Part shown: piece after piece, positions 1 through 8,790 of the stretch | How the letters are laid out: every line of letters starts with the position of its first letter | How positions within the stretch are numbered: position 1 is the stretch's first letter | Made by a program: the position numbers and the translations under genes | DNA from: an uncultured Bacteroidia bacterium | GTDB taxonomy: Bacteria > Bacteroidota > Bacteroidia > Bacteroidales > ML635J-15 | Direction of reading: 5' to 3' | Assembly (NCBI GenBank): GCA_902800045.1 | Contig: CADCCZ010000004.1 | Coordinates: forward strand, 124,001-188,000 | Length of the DNA stretch: 64,000 nt | The notes under the pieces: model-generated | What the model saw: only the letters and a program-made list of their open reading frames with translations | Database searches by the model: none | Told to the model about the DNA's origin: nothing

Positions 1-646
1 GATAAATGGTATTCCTTCTATTCCACGTACCCGCGGCGGTGCATTCGACGGCATTGTAACCCTCGGTTCTATTGACCGTAGCACTCTGCTTCCAATCGAA
101 CTTGCTGCTTTCTCGGCTAATTGCGACGGCAAGTCGGTACTTGTGGAATGGACTACCGCTAGCGAGCGTAACAACGACTACTTCATCATTGAACGTTCCG
201 ACGATGCAATCAACTTTGTCGAAATAGCACGCGTTGCTGGTGCTGGCAACAGCATCGAGCAGCTCGACTATAGCTATGCCGATTATGGCAAACGTAGCGG
301 CGACAACTACTACCGCCTCGTTCAGGTAGACTACGATGGTATGCGTTCGGTTTCGGAAATAGTGGTGGTATTCTGTGCCGACGAAACTGGCGAAGAACCC
401 GAAGTACTCGCATACCCGAATCCGTTCAACGATGATCTTAATATAGAACTTGATAATTTCGGCGACCGTCCAGCCCAGATCGAGGTGTTCGATATGCTCG
501 GCAAGTTGGTTTACACCGAATCGGTCGAAAATCCGCAGAATAGTTATAATACGGTTCTGCAACTTGGCGGATTGCCAACTTCGACCTACAATGTTCGCGT
601 TTCGACTTCCGACTTTGTTATAAACCGCAAGGTTGTGAAGAACTAA
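1..646 (+). CDS. T9SS-sorted secreted protein, C-terminal part (5' truncated)
   Basis: The reading frame is open from the window edge, so the start lies upstream and only the last ~214 residues are seen. The final ~80 residues look like a type A T9SS sorting domain: a YPNPF motif, then FDMLGKLVY, then a strand ending in a short basic tail (NRKVVKN). The stretch before it (PIELAAFSANCDGKSVLVEWTTASERNNDYF, positions ~85-185) is the fibronectin-like module that commonly precedes this signal in Bacteroidota cargo proteins. The protein is therefore inferred to cross the outer membrane by T9SS and be anchored or released at the surface. Its enzymatic or adhesive part is outside the window. A strong terminator follows directly. 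Confidence 0.85.
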   Translation, partial: INGIPSIPRTRGGAFDGIVTLGSIDRSTLLPIELAAFSANCDGKSVLVEWTTASERNNDYFIIERSDDAINFVEIARVAGAGNSIEQLDYSYADYGKRSGDNYYRLVQVDYDGMRSVSEIVVVFCADETGEEPEVLAYPNPFNDDLNIELDNFGDRPAQIEVFDMLGKLVYTESVENPQNSYNTVLQLGGLPTSTYNVRVSTSDFVINRKVVKN

Positions 647-680
647 AATTGCCTAAATAAACACACTAACAAATAGGTTC

Positions 681-719
681 GGCATCCCAGAATGTTCCCC
701 GCATTTGGGATGCCTTTTT
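681..719 (+). terminator. Rho-independent terminator after the T9SS cargo gene
   Basis: GGCATCCCA (681-689) pairs perfectly with TGGGATGCC (706-714) and is followed by TTTTT. Confidence 0.85.
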
Positions 720-762
720 AGAAAAAAAAGTTATACGATAAGACTTCTCTCTCAGTATTGAG

Positions 763-797
763 AAAAAAAACGCCTTGGAGATATCCAAGGCGTTTTT
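763..797 (-). terminator. Terminator downstream of ftcD (works in both directions)
   Basis: CGCCTTGGA (771-779) pairs with TCCAAGGCG (784-792) around a 4-nt loop. Eight A residues on one side and five T residues on the other give a U-tract for either strand. It lies 20 bp past the ftcD stop codon. Confidence 0.85.
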
Positions 798-816
798 ACT
801 TTATTGGTTTTATTTA

Positions 817-2511
817 TTAGCCGTTTATCTTCTGGTTGGCAATTTCCATTACTTCCTTTTCGATTGCGAGAGCGCGTTTTTCAATTTCTTCGCCCTTCTT
901 CAAGATGTCGGCGACAAACTCCTTGTCGTTGTACGACTTGCAGTTTATTTTCACGTTGAGGAAAGCCCCCTGAACAGCCGACCTTGCAGCCAATGCGCCT
1001 ACGCCGGCATCGCTTATCGAAGCTTCGAGACCGTTCTTTGCCATCTCAAGCATTACCTGCATGCTTTCGCAGCTGAGGCTCATGGTCTTAAATGGAATCT
1101 CGATAGCAAACTTGGTTGCGTCCTGGATTGCCTGTTTGCGGCGTGCCTTGTCCTCGTCGCTTGCCTTTGGCAGTGCAAATGCGTCCATAATCTTGTTGAA
1201 TGCGTTGGTATCTTCGTCAACCATCTTGAGCAATTCGTCGTGGTAGTATTTGCCTTTTTCTGCCCAGTCGCTGTAGTTTTTCCATGTGTCGTCGTTGCGG
1301 TGCTTGAGAGCGGTGAGGTTTGCAACCATAGTTCCCAAAGCGGCACCGAGCGAACCCATATATGCCGAAATAGAACCACCACCAGGAGCTGCCGATTCGG
1401 ATGCAGTTGTGTGGCAGAATTTTACGAGGTCCATGTCAATGAGTTTCGGCTTGTTGTCCTCAAGCATATATTCTATAACGTTCTTCTTCGGGTCGAAAGG
1501 CTTAACATCGTTCAAACCGAGTGAGCGGACAGCAATCTTTATGAGTTCTTCGTCCGAAACGCCGAGCGAACGTCCTTGTTTCTGCAGGAAGTAGCGACCT
1601 GCATCGAGCAAGGTCTTGAGAGGTGTTACACCAACGAGTTCCGAACCAGTTACGCGGATTCCGTGAGCTGCAGCGCGTTCGCAGACGGTGTCGAAAGCAA
1701 CGTGCAGAGGAGTAACGTCGATGTCGGTGAGGTTCATCGAAATCTGTGCGATTCCGTATTCCTCGATGTACCAACCGATTGCCTTTACCGATTTCAAGAG
1801 GCCAGGAACATATACCTTGTTGCCGTTTTCATCGAGAACCGGCTTGCCTGTAATGGGATGACCTTCACGCTTTACACGGCCGCGTTCACGAACATCGTAT
1901 GCAATTGAGTTCGCCTTGTTTACCGATGTGGTGTTAAGGTTTACGTTGAAGGCCACGAGGAAGTTGCGTGCGCCAACTGCGGTTGCACCAGTGTGCATTA
2001 CGCTGTCGTTCCATTCGCGTGGACCGAAATCGGGATGCCATTCGTCGCTGCCGATGCGCTTTGGCAGAGCTTCATATTCGCCCGAGCGGCAGTTTGCAAG
2101 GTTGCGGCGCTTTGGTTCGAAAGCTGCACTTTCGTAGCAGTAAACCGGAATTGAAAGTTCTTCGCCTATGCGCTTAGCAAGTTTGCGTGCATATTCAACG
2201 GTTTGTTCCATTGTGATGTTCGAAACAGGGATGAGCGGGCATACGTCGGTTGCACCGAAACGTGGGTGAGCTCCGTGGTGCTTGCTCATGTCGATGAGTT
2301 CCGAAGCCTTCTTTACTGCAAGGAATGCAGCGTTGCATACTGGTTCGGGTTCGCCGACAAAGGTTACAACGGTGCGGTTTGTTGCTGCTCCCGGGTCAAC
2401 GTCGAGGAGCTTGATGCCTTCTACTGATTCTATTACATCGGTTATCTGCTTGATGACAGCCATATCGCGTCCTTCGCTGAAATTAGGAACGCATTCAATT
2501 ATTTGCTTCAT
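817..2511 (-). CDS. ftcD: Glutamate formimidoyltransferase / formimidoyl-THF cyclodeaminase
   Basis: This 564-residue protein has the length and order of the bifunctional FTCD family. The N-terminal ~300 residues are the formiminotransferase (IECVPNFSEGRD at the start; HHGAHPRFGATDVCP with the catalytic-type histidine near residue 82), and the C-terminal ~200 residues are the helical cyclodeaminase (TASESAAPGGGSISAYMGSLG). It moves the formimino group from N-formimino-glutamate to tetrahydrofolate and deaminates it to methenyl-THF, the last step of histidine breakdown. No other hut gene is in the window, so the pathway genes are probably scattered. The start is the ATG at 2509-2511; a TATCTTTG -7-like box lies 25 bp upstream. 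Confidence 0.93.
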   Translation of the reverse strand: MKQIIECVPNFSEGRDMAVIKQITDVIESVEGIKLLDVDPGAATNRTVVTFVGEPEPVCNAAFLAVKKASELIDMSKHHGAHPRFGATDVCPLIPVSNITMEQTVEYARKLAKRIGEELSIPVYCYESAAFEPKRRNLANCRSGEYEALPKRIGSDEWHPDFGPREWNDSVMHTGATAVGARNFLVAFNVNLNTTSVNKANSIAYDVRERGRVKREGHPITGKPVLDENGNKVYVPGLLKSVKAIGWYIEEYGIAQISMNLTDIDVTPLHVAFDTVCERAAAHGIRVTGSELVGVTPLKTLLDAGRYFLQKQGRSLGVSDEELIKIAVRSLGLNDVKPFDPKKNVIEYMLEDNKPKLIDMDLVKFCHTTASESAAPGGGSISAYMGSLGAALGTMVANLTALKHRNDDTWKNYSDWAEKGKYYHDELLKMVDEDTNAFNKIMDAFALPKASDEDKARRKQAIQDATKFAIEIPFKTMSLSCESMQVMLEMAKNGLEASISDAGVGALAARSAVQGAFLNVKINCKSYNDKEFVADILKKGEEIEKRALAIEKEVMEIANQKING

Positions 2512-2535
2512 TTCTATACGTTTTTAAAATTTGCA

Positions 2536-2543
2536 CAAAGATA
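2536..2543 (-). promoter_or_regulatory. Bacteroidota-type -7 box upstream of ftcD
   Basis: TATCTTTG on the minus strand matches TAnnTTTG. No clear -33 TTG is seen at the expected distance, so this is only a half-supported promoter. Confidence 0.45.
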
Positions 2544-2645
2544 CAATATTATTTACGATTTTGGATTTACGATTTATGATTTTCCCTTTTCACCGTCATG
2601 ATGTAATTGTTTAAGCATCCTTTGATAGGATTCGGTGCTATACAA

Positions 2646-2680
2646 CAAAAAACAAATCCCAATCGCAGACGGACTGGGAC
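2646..2680 (-). terminator. Terminator of the yceD-rpmF-plsX operon
   Basis: On the minus strand GTCCCAGTC pairs with GATTGGGAT (9 bp, two of them G-U) and is followed by TTGTTTTTTG. It starts 22 bp past the plsX stop. Confidence 0.75.
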
Positions 2681-2702
2681 TCGCCATTTATGAAAAAGAT
2701 TA

Positions 2703-3644
2703 TTATTTTATTATCGAAGCAATCTTTTCATGGAGTTTTGCAGCGGCTACGGCCTTTGTCTGAAGAATCATATTCTTGATAGCCTTGCCGTTGCTCTTGC
2801 CATGACCGATAATAACAGTTCCGTTTACACCGAGAGCTGGAGTACCACCGACGTTCTCGTAATTGTAGTTCTCGAAGAAAGAATCGTTTATACCTCTCTG
2901 TTTCAAGATGCTGTATATCGATTCGGCATGCTTCAGGTAAATGTTGCCAACGAATCCGTCGGTAACAATTACATCTACCTTGTTAGTGTCGGAACAATCG
3001 CCGCCTTCAATGTTACCAATGAAGTTTATGTTGTCGAGTTCCTTCAGAAGCTTGTAGGTAGCCTTTGCGGTAAGGTTTCCCTTGCCTTCTTCGGCGCCGA
3101 TGTTCAGAAGTCCGATCCTCGGGTTTTCGATTCCCATTACATATTTTGCGTAAGCACTACCAATCTGGGCGTATTGCACAAGAACTTCGGGCTTTGGGTC
3201 GGCATTGAGTCCTACATCAAGAATCAGGTTGTTACCGCCCTTGTTGTTGGGGCATATCGACGATAGGCAAGGTCTGATGATTCCATCGAGTACACCGATG
3301 ACCTTAGTTGCGCCTACCATCATAGCTCCGGTGTTGCCAGCACTGGCAAAACCGTCAATAATTCCCTGTTTGAGATAGTAGAATCCTTTTACGATGCTCG
3401 AATCCTTCTTTTCGAGGAAGGATTTCACAGGGTCGTCGCCCATTGCCAAAGTTTCGGAGCAATTAACAATCTCAAAAACACCAGCATCGACGCTGCGATT
3501 GGCGAAATACTTGCGGATGTACTCTTCGTTGCCGAAAAGGAACAACCTGTCGTCCTTGTCCAAAACTTCTAAAGCAAGGATTGCGCCATCAAGAATGGCA
3601 TCCGGTGCGAAATCCCCGCCTAGTATGTCAACACCAATGTTCAT
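2703..3644 (-). CDS. plsX: Phosphate acyltransferase PlsX
   Basis: PlsX turns acyl-ACP into acyl-phosphate, the first step of the PlsX/PlsY route to phosphatidic acid at the inner membrane. The 313-residue product begins MNIGVDILGGDFAPDA, the family's N-terminal glycine/aspartate signature, and contains ASAGNTGAMMVGA and a VDVIVTDGFVGN motif typical of PlsX. It is slightly short (usual 320-350) but ends naturally. It is third in the yceD-rpmF-plsX order that is conserved across many bacteria, 13 bp behind rpmF, so one transcript is very likely. fabH, often next, is absent; the operon ends in a terminator. Confidence 0.94.
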   Translation of the reverse strand: MNIGVDILGGDFAPDAILDGAILALEVLDKDDRLFLFGNEEYIRKYFANRSVDAGVFEIVNCSETLAMGDDPVKSFLEKKDSSIVKGFYYLKQGIIDGFASAGNTGAMMVGATKVIGVLDGIIRPCLSSICPNNKGGNNLILDVGLNADPKPEVLVQYAQIGSAYAKYVMGIENPRIGLLNIGAEEGKGNLTAKATYKLLKELDNINFIGNIEGGDCSDTNKVDVIVTDGFVGNIYLKHAESIYSILKQRGINDSFFENYNYENVGGTPALGVNGTVIIGHGKSNGKAIKNMILQTKAVAAAKLHEKIASIIK

Positions 3645-3657
3645 ATTGTTGTATTAT

Positions 3658-3840
3658 TTATTCTCCTTTTTGTTCGATAACGAGTTTGCCTCTATAGTAT
3701 CCGCAGTTTGGACATACGTGGTGATACTGTATTGTAGTTCCGCAGTTTGAGCAGGTTGCCAATGTCGGGAATTCTGCTACATAGTGAGTGCGACGTTTGT
3801 TTCTTCTCTGCTTTGAGGTTTTTCTTTTAGGATGTGCCAT
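3658..3840 (-). CDS. rpmF: 50S ribosomal protein L32
   Basis: A 60-residue basic protein beginning MAHPKRKTSKQRRNKRRTHY with two CxxC pairs (CSNC at 33-36 and CPNC at 46-49), the zinc-binding form of L32. It is a late-assembling large-subunit protein. It sits between the DUF177/YceD gene (16 bp upstream) and plsX (13 bp downstream), the standard order. Confidence 0.97.
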   Translation of the reverse strand: MAHPKRKTSKQRRNKRRTHYVAEFPTLATCSNCGTTIQYHHVCPNCGYYRGKLVIEQKGE

Positions 3841-3856
3841 TTTCTTAAACTTTTAG

Positions 3857-4402
3857 TTAGTTATTATTATTTTTTAATTCTCGCAACGCTTCCCATCTCG
3901 GGTCTATTGCGTCTTCTGTTTTTTCTGTCTCTTCAACCTTGTACTTGTCAATCAGGTCTATCATCTTCGGGTCGCAAGTCGGATTTCCGTCTGCATCTTC
4001 GGGATGATAGTGCGCTATGGGCAATGCAAAGTGCGAGTATTCGTAAATGAAACTCGACACGTCAATCGAATTTGCATCGCGACTTAGCGTGACGGCATCG
4101 CTGTTTGTGTCGAAATTCGTCTCGTCGCCATAGTTTACCAGAATCTCATCGCTTATTTCGATGGGCTGGTTGTAGAGTTCGAGACATCTGTCGCAAGTCA
4201 GCTTTACCGTTCCCGACAAGTCAAAGTTCATAAGCATCGAGGTCTTCTTTTTTAGCAAAGTTACCTTCACATCAACCTCTCCGCCCTTTATTTCTCCGCC
4301 TTCGTGCGACTGGAAAAACGCATCGTCAGCCTTAAAAGCGAAGGTATATTCCTTCTCTTCGAGGCCGTCCAACGGTATAATATATTGGTTATCACGTTCC
4401 AT
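3857..4402 (-). CDS. yceD: YceD / DUF177 family protein (23S rRNA accumulation)
   Basis: This 181-residue protein has the DUF177 signature CDRCLELYNQPI near residues 74-85 and a second conserved patch of acidic residues with CDP later (NPTCDPKMIDLI). Members are found next to rpmF and are needed for normal 23S rRNA levels in plants and E. coli; the exact mechanism is not settled. First gene of the yceD-rpmF-plsX operon; a TACTTTTG -7 box lies at 4435-4442. The second cysteine pair seen in many members is reduced here to a single cysteine (TCDP). Confidence 0.88.
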   Translation of the reverse strand: MERDNQYIIPLDGLEEKEYTFAFKADDAFFQSHEGGEIKGGEVDVKVTLLKKKTSMLMNFDLSGTVKLTCDRCLELYNQPIEISDEILVNYGDETNFDTNSDAVTLSRDANSIDVSSFIYEYSHFALPIAHYHPEDADGNPTCDPKMIDLIDKYKVEETEKTEDAIDPRWEALRELKNNNN

Positions 4403-4434
4403 TCCAATCGTATGGCATTAAAATAAAATTCGTG

Positions 4435-4442
4435 CAAAAGTA
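4435..4442 (-). promoter_or_regulatory. -7 box of the yceD-rpmF-plsX operon
   Basis: TACTTTTG on the minus strand, 32 bp before the ATG. A convincing -33 element is not visible. Confidence 0.5.
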
Positions 4443-4494
4443 CAAAACAATTTTGGAATATGAAAAAGAAAAATAATGTTTCTTTTTTGCACCG

Positions 4495-4636
4495 CTGCAA
4501 ACCTTGAACCTTGAACCTTGAATACCGACGCAAAGCATTGCGCCGCTACAATTTTGACACCTTGAACTATGCGGTCGTTGCACGCAACTACTCTACATCA
4601 ACCACTTGAACCTTGAACGTTAAACTTTGAATCCTT
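4495..4636. repeat. Intergenic mixed repeat cluster (CCTTGAA words and small hairpins)
   Basis: Between the kinase gene and yceD lie three tandem CCTTGAA words (about 4501-4522), a 27-nt imperfect hairpin (4523-4549) related to 10678-10705, and a 32-nt segment (4580-4611) that matches 29025-29056 at 29 of 32 positions. Nothing in it looks coding. Confidence 0.7.
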
Positions 4637-4649
4637 GCCCCTCTCGTTC

Positions 4650-5813
4650 CTATTTCTTCAGTATTATCCTGAACGTTGTTCCCTTGCCTATTTCCGACGA
4701 CTTGACAAATATTTTTCCGCCGTGGTATTCCTCTACAATTCGTTTGGCTAGGCTTAGTCCCAGTCCCCAGCCTCGGTTTTTGGTGGTGTATCCAGGTTTG
4801 AATACATTTTTGAAATCCGACTTGCTGATGCCTTTGCCCGTGTCGGAAATTTCGATGGCTACGTGCTTCTCCGAATCGTAAAGGCTTATCCGTATGGTTC
4901 CGTTTGTGCCAATGGCATCGACAGCGTTCTTGCAAAGATTTTCTATTACCCATTCGAATAGTTCCACGTTGAGCGGCAGGAAAATAAGGCCGTGATTGTC
5001 GATGTCGGTTTCGATATGGATAGATGACGGTATGCGCGTCTTGAGGTAAGTGGCCGTGTTGCGTATGCAGTCGGTAAGTTCGTTTTCGTGGAGATTTGGC
5101 TTGCTGCCGATTTTTGAGAAACGGGCTGCAATTTTTTCTAGTCGCAAAACATCCTTTTCTATTTCGTGGAACATTTCGGTTTCGCCATGCTCTTCGCGCA
5201 TTATCTCGAGCCATGCCATAAGCGACGATATTGGCGTGCCAAGCTGGTGGGCGGTTTCCTTCGACATTCCAAGCCATACATGGTTTTGTTCCGACTTGCG
5301 CGAAACATTCAGCACTACATATCCCATTATTATGAAAATGGCGATGAGTATCATTTGCACGTAAGGATAGAACTGCAGTTTCATCAGTAGAAGAGAGTCG
5401 GAATAATAAATGATGTTAAGCACATTGCCGTCGGGGTCGGTTATCGAAAAACTTTCCTTGCCGTTGTTGCGGAATTCTTCCAGCTTCTCTGCGGCATATT
5501 CGGCATTTTCCATTTTTATGGAATCCAAGTTGCGGTACGAAATTATGGTCTTATTGTCGGCATCGACAAGGATGACGGGTATGGTCTGGTTGTTTTCGAG
5601 CACTTCGAACAGGAAGCCAATGTCGGCGTCGGGTTCCGAATTGATGAAGCTCTGCATGGCGTGCGACCATAGTTCCATACGCTTGTATTCCTCCTGTCGC
5701 AGGTCTTTCATCAAGTTGTTGGTGTAAATGAGCGACAATGTGAAAATGAGTGCTGCAAATATCAGCAGTATTATTTTCCATTTCTTGTCGTGTATATATT
5801 TCTTTTCGCGCAT
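4650..5813 (-). CDS. Membrane sensor histidine kinase
   Basis: A 387-residue two-component kinase. Residues ~13-32 and ~151-170 are hydrophobic membrane segments that bracket a ~115-residue periplasmic sensor domain. The catalytic core shows an H-box (SKETAHQLGTPISSLMAW, phospho-accepting His near 186), an N-box (ENLCKNAVDA), G1 (DTGKGI) and G2 (GWGLGLSLAK). The HQLGTPISSL version of the H-box is typical of a Bacteroidota subgroup. No response regulator is adjacent, so its partner is unknown. Its start lies 12 bp behind the SAM hydrolase gene, so both may share a transcript. No HAMP domain is evident. Confidence 0.9.
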   Translation of the reverse strand: MREKKYIHDKKWKIILLIFAALIFTLSLIYTNNLMKDLRQEEYKRMELWSHAMQSFINSEPDADIGFLFEVLENNQTIPVILVDADNKTIISYRNLDSIKMENAEYAAEKLEEFRNNGKESFSITDPDGNVLNIIYYSDSLLLMKLQFYPYVQMILIAIFIIMGYVVLNVSRKSEQNHVWLGMSKETAHQLGTPISSLMAWLEIMREEHGETEMFHEIEKDVLRLEKIAARFSKIGSKPNLHENELTDCIRNTATYLKTRIPSSIHIETDIDNHGLIFLPLNVELFEWVIENLCKNAVDAIGTNGTIRISLYDSEKHVAIEISDTGKGISKSDFKNVFKPGYTTKNRGWGLGLSLAKRIVEEYHGGKIFVKSSEIGKGTTFRIILKK

Positions 5814-5825
5814 ACGGATGAACTT

Positions 5826-6611
5826 TTATTTGATTATGTCGATTCGTATTTTTGAGTCGGGTCTGAGGCCCAGCAAGTTTTTGGCGTTTGCTCCGCGCAT
5901 TGCTACTTCGAGCAGGTTTATCGAGTTGAAGATGCAAACGATTTCTGGAATTTCAACTTCCTTGTACGACTGGCAAATCTTATCGGTCTTGTGGATATTC
6001 GAGTTCAGAAGTATTTCGAATTTGTTTTCTCCGATAACATTGTAGAAAGTCTCCCTGCTGATGTTTGTGATTGCGTTTCCGTACGAATCGATGTAGATTA
6101 CGCTGCCGAGTATTCCACGTTCTGTGATCTGAGGCTGGACTGCTGTGTATCGTAGTACGTCGTCGCGTTCTTCTCCAAGCTGGCGTATGTCCTTGCCCGA
6201 AAGAATGAACTTGGCGATTTCGGCGAAGACGTTCTTTTCGACAAATACGCTATCGGCGGCGAACGAATCGCCGCTAATAAATACAGCCGCTTCTGGTTCC
6301 TCGGCAAATATGATGCCAAGTGTACCGTTGTTGGCTCCTATGAAGTATTGGCCGTGGTAGATTGCAACCACAATGTCGGTATTGCTGTCGGGTTCGCTGT
6401 CTACACCTATAATATGTATAGTGCCTTCGGGGAAGTCATCGACGAGACTGCCGAGGACAAATCCTGCATGCTGCCAGTTGAATTTTTCGATATTGTGCGA
6501 TATGTCAACGAAAATGGTGTCGGGATGTTTCGACAGAATTGTAGCCTTTACAGCACCTATATAATAGTCGCTGTTGCTCCAGTCGGTAGTCAGTGTTACC
6601 AGTTTCGTCAT
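5826..6611 (-). CDS. SAM hydroxide adenosyltransferase (DUF62 family)
   Basis: The protein (261 residues) begins with LVTLTTDWSNSDYYIGAVKA, the DUF62 N-terminal pattern (TDxxxxDxYxGxxK), and has IHIIGVDSEPDS and a C-terminal beta-domain segment (YIDSYGNAITNI). Relatives split S-adenosyl-methionine with water into adenosine and methionine; fluorinases and chlorinases belong to the same fold. The chlorinase/fluorinase-specific loop cannot be judged by eye, and plain hydrolase activity is the likelier role. It is divergent from phoH (74 bp between start codons) and leads into the sensor kinase gene. Confidence 0.86.
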   Translation of the reverse strand: MTKLVTLTTDWSNSDYYIGAVKATILSKHPDTIFVDISHNIEKFNWQHAGFVLGSLVDDFPEGTIHIIGVDSEPDSNTDIVVAIYHGQYFIGANNGTLGIIFAEEPEAAVFISGDSFAADSVFVEKNVFAEIAKFILSGKDIRQLGEERDDVLRYTAVQPQITERGILGSVIYIDSYGNAITNISRETFYNVIGENKFEILLNSNIHKTDKICQSYKEVEIPEIVCIFNSINLLEVAMRGANAKNLLGLRPDSKIRIDIIK

Positions 6612-6685
6612 TTTCGTTGTAAAAATCTTATGACTATGCCAAAAAATTGCTTTTCTTTGCTCCGCAAAAATATCAAAATTTATCG

Positions 6686-7645
6686 ATGACTGAAAAAACT
6701 ATTCTGATTGAAATTGAAGATTTGCAAAAATTCTTCGGAGTACGCGACGAAAACCTTATGTTGCTGGTGCGGAATTTTCCTCGTTTGAAGATTGTGCAGC
6801 GCGGCGATACAGTAAAGGTTGTCGGCGATAAGGAGGAGATTAAGATCTTCGAGATGAAGCTTAACGCGATGATTGAATTTTTTGGCAAGTACAACCGTCT
6901 TGGGGCAGAGGAGGTGCGCGAAATTCTCGGTAGCGATACCAATTCGGTCAGCATTGCCGAGGACAAGGATGTGCTTTTGTACAGCATCAGCGGTAAGCCA
7001 ATAAGGGCACGTACAGCCAACCAGAAACTTCTTGTCGAATGTTTCCAGAAAAACGACTTGCTTTTTGCTACCGGACCTGCTGGAACTGGCAAGACATATA
7101 CAGCTATTGCCTTGGCGGTAAAGTCGCTCAAGGAGATGAAGGTAAAGAAAATCATACTTTCACGTCCTGCCGTGGAGGCCGGCGAAAACCTCGGCTTTCT
7201 GCCTGGTGATGTTCGCGAGAAGCTCGATCCGTACCTGCAGCCGCTCTACGACGCTCTGCTCGACATGATTCCTTATCGTAAACTCGAAAAGTTTCTCGAG
7301 GAGAAAACAATACAGATTGCTCCGCTGGCATTTATGCGTGGACGCACTCTTAGCGAGGCTTTTGTGATTCTCGATGAGGCGCAGAACGCGACTTATACCC
7401 AGCTCAAGATGTTCCTCACGCGTATGGGCGAAAATTCGAAGTTTATCGTCACAGGTGACCTTACGCAGATAGATTTGCCGCGCAAGTCGGATTCGGGTTT
7501 GCTTTCTGCTCATCGGATACTTGGAAATATTCCCGAGATTTCGTTCGTGCAGTTCGACAAGGGCGACATTATCCGTCACAAGGTAGTGGGCAGGATTGTG
7601 GACGCATACGAGAAGAGCGAGAAAAGCGAAAAGAAGGAAGAATAG
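6686..7645 (+). CDS. phoH: PhoH family ATPase
   Basis: A 319-residue PhoH-like P-loop ATPase. It has a small N-terminal KH-like region (~1-95), Walker A GPAGTGKT near 130, the family motif SRPAVEAGENLGFLPGD, Walker B FVILDEAQN and VTGDLTQIDLP. Family members are linked to RNA metabolism and, in E. coli, to phosphate starvation; the biochemical role is not firmly known. I chose the ATG at 6686; an upstream TTG would add 13 unlikely residues. The threonine aldolase gene follows 23 bp later on the same strand. ybeY, a common neighbour elsewhere, is absent. Confidence 0.93.
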   Translation: MTEKTILIEIEDLQKFFGVRDENLMLLVRNFPRLKIVQRGDTVKVVGDKEEIKIFEMKLNAMIEFFGKYNRLGAEEVREILGSDTNSVSIAEDKDVLLYSISGKPIRARTANQKLLVECFQKNDLLFATGPAGTGKTYTAIALAVKSLKEMKVKKIILSRPAVEAGENLGFLPGDVREKLDPYLQPLYDALLDMIPYRKLEKFLEEKTIQIAPLAFMRGRTLSEAFVILDEAQNATYTQLKMFLTRMGENSKFIVTGDLTQIDLPRKSDSGLLSAHRILGNIPEISFVQFDKGDIIRHKVVGRIVDAYEKSEKSEKKEE

Positions 7646-7668
7646 GACTTATTAATTTTTTGATTGAC

Positions 7669-8694
7669 ATGGTTTCGTTTGAAAGTGACTATATAGCAGG
7701 TGCTCATCCCAAAATTTTGGAAAGACTTGCAGAGACAAATATGGAATCGCTCGTTGGATATGGCGAGGACAGGTATTGCCGAATGGCGGAGGAAAAAATC
7801 AAAAAGGCTTGCAACCGTCCCGACGCAAAAGTGCATTTTCTTGTCGGAGGAACGCAGACCAACCAGGTTGTCATAAGCAGCATGCTTGCCGACTACGAAG
7901 GCGTGATAGCTGCTACTTCGGGACATATTAGCGTGCACGAGGGCGGTGCAATCGAATTCAGCGGACACAAGGTGCTCGCTCTCGAAGCTACCGACGGGAA
8001 ACTGAACGCAGGCAATATCGACGCCTATGTCAACACTTTCTATGCCGACGGCAACCACGAGCACATGGTGTTCCCGGGCATGGTATATATTTCCCATCCG
8101 ACCGAGTATGGAACTCTTTACTGCAAAGATGAACTCGCGGCTATTTCTGCAGTTTGCAGAAAGCACAATATTCCGCTGTTTTTGGATGGTGCAAGGCTTG
8201 GATACGGACTGGCAAGCCGTCAGACCGATGTAACTCTGCCCGACATTGCCGAACTTTGCGATGTATTTTACATTGGAGGCACAAAAGTAGGTGCGCTATG
8301 TGGCGAGGCTGTTGTTTTTACTCACGACAATGCTCCTAAACATTTCATTACCAAGATGAAACAGCGTGGAGCCTTGCTTGCAAAAGGTCGTTTGCTGGGC
8401 ATCCAGTTCGATACGCTTTTTACCGACAATCTTTATATGGAAATCAGCCGTCATGCTATCGAAATGGCCGAAAGACTAAAATCGCTGCTTAAAGAAAAAG
8501 GATATCGTTTTTATTTGGAATCACCTACAAATCAGCAATTTATTATCTTAGAAAATGCACAGTTGGCGGAACTCGGAAAGCATGTTTGCATGAGTTTCTG
8601 GGAAAAGTACGACGATTCGCATACGATAGTTCGCCTTGCAACAAGTTGGTCGACTACCGAAGAAGATTTACGCAAATTGGAGGAATATTTGTAA
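7669..8694 (+). CDS. Low-specificity L-threonine aldolase
   Basis: PLP-dependent enzyme of fold type I, 341 residues. The Schiff-base lysine lies in YIGGTKVGALCGEA, and the cofactor and substrate patches LVGGTQTNQ, EGGAIEFSGH and FLDGARLGYG are present in order. It cleaves threonine or allo-threonine to glycine and acetaldehyde. The ATG at 7669 (MVSFESDY) is preferred to a TTG 9 bp upstream. A terminator-like hairpin (8723-8778) follows. Confidence 0.91.
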   Translation: MVSFESDYIAGAHPKILERLAETNMESLVGYGEDRYCRMAEEKIKKACNRPDAKVHFLVGGTQTNQVVISSMLADYEGVIAATSGHISVHEGGAIEFSGHKVLALEATDGKLNAGNIDAYVNTFYADGNHEHMVFPGMVYISHPTEYGTLYCKDELAAISAVCRKHNIPLFLDGARLGYGLASRQTDVTLPDIAELCDVFYIGGTKVGALCGEAVVFTHDNAPKHFITKMKQRGALLAKGRLLGIQFDTLFTDNLYMEISRHAIEMAERLKSLLKEKGYRFYLESPTNQQFIILENAQLAELGKHVCMSFWEKYDDSHTIVRLATSWSTTEEDLRKLEEYL

Positions 8695-8722
8695 ACCAAC
8701 CTTAAACCTTGAACCCTGAAAC

Positions 8723-8778
8723 AAAAAAAGCAGAATCAGATGCTGAAACAAGTTCAGCATGACCTTCCGCTTTTTTAG
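8723..8778. terminator. Terminator-like hairpin carrying a TTCAGCAT palindrome
   Basis: ATGCTGAA (8740-8747) pairs with TTCAGCAT (8753-8760), and an outer AAAAAAAGC/GCTTTTTT pairing encloses it, giving T-runs on both strands. It sits between the convergent threonine aldolase and pseudouridine synthase genes. The inner palindrome resembles a short palindrome seen dispersed in many bacterial genomes. Confidence 0.65.
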
Positions 8779-8790
8779 AAACGTGCAACA

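Noticed and set aside
775..1524. A 249-codon frame on the plus strand at the start
   Set aside because: Antisense to ftcD, whose two catalytic domains are complete.
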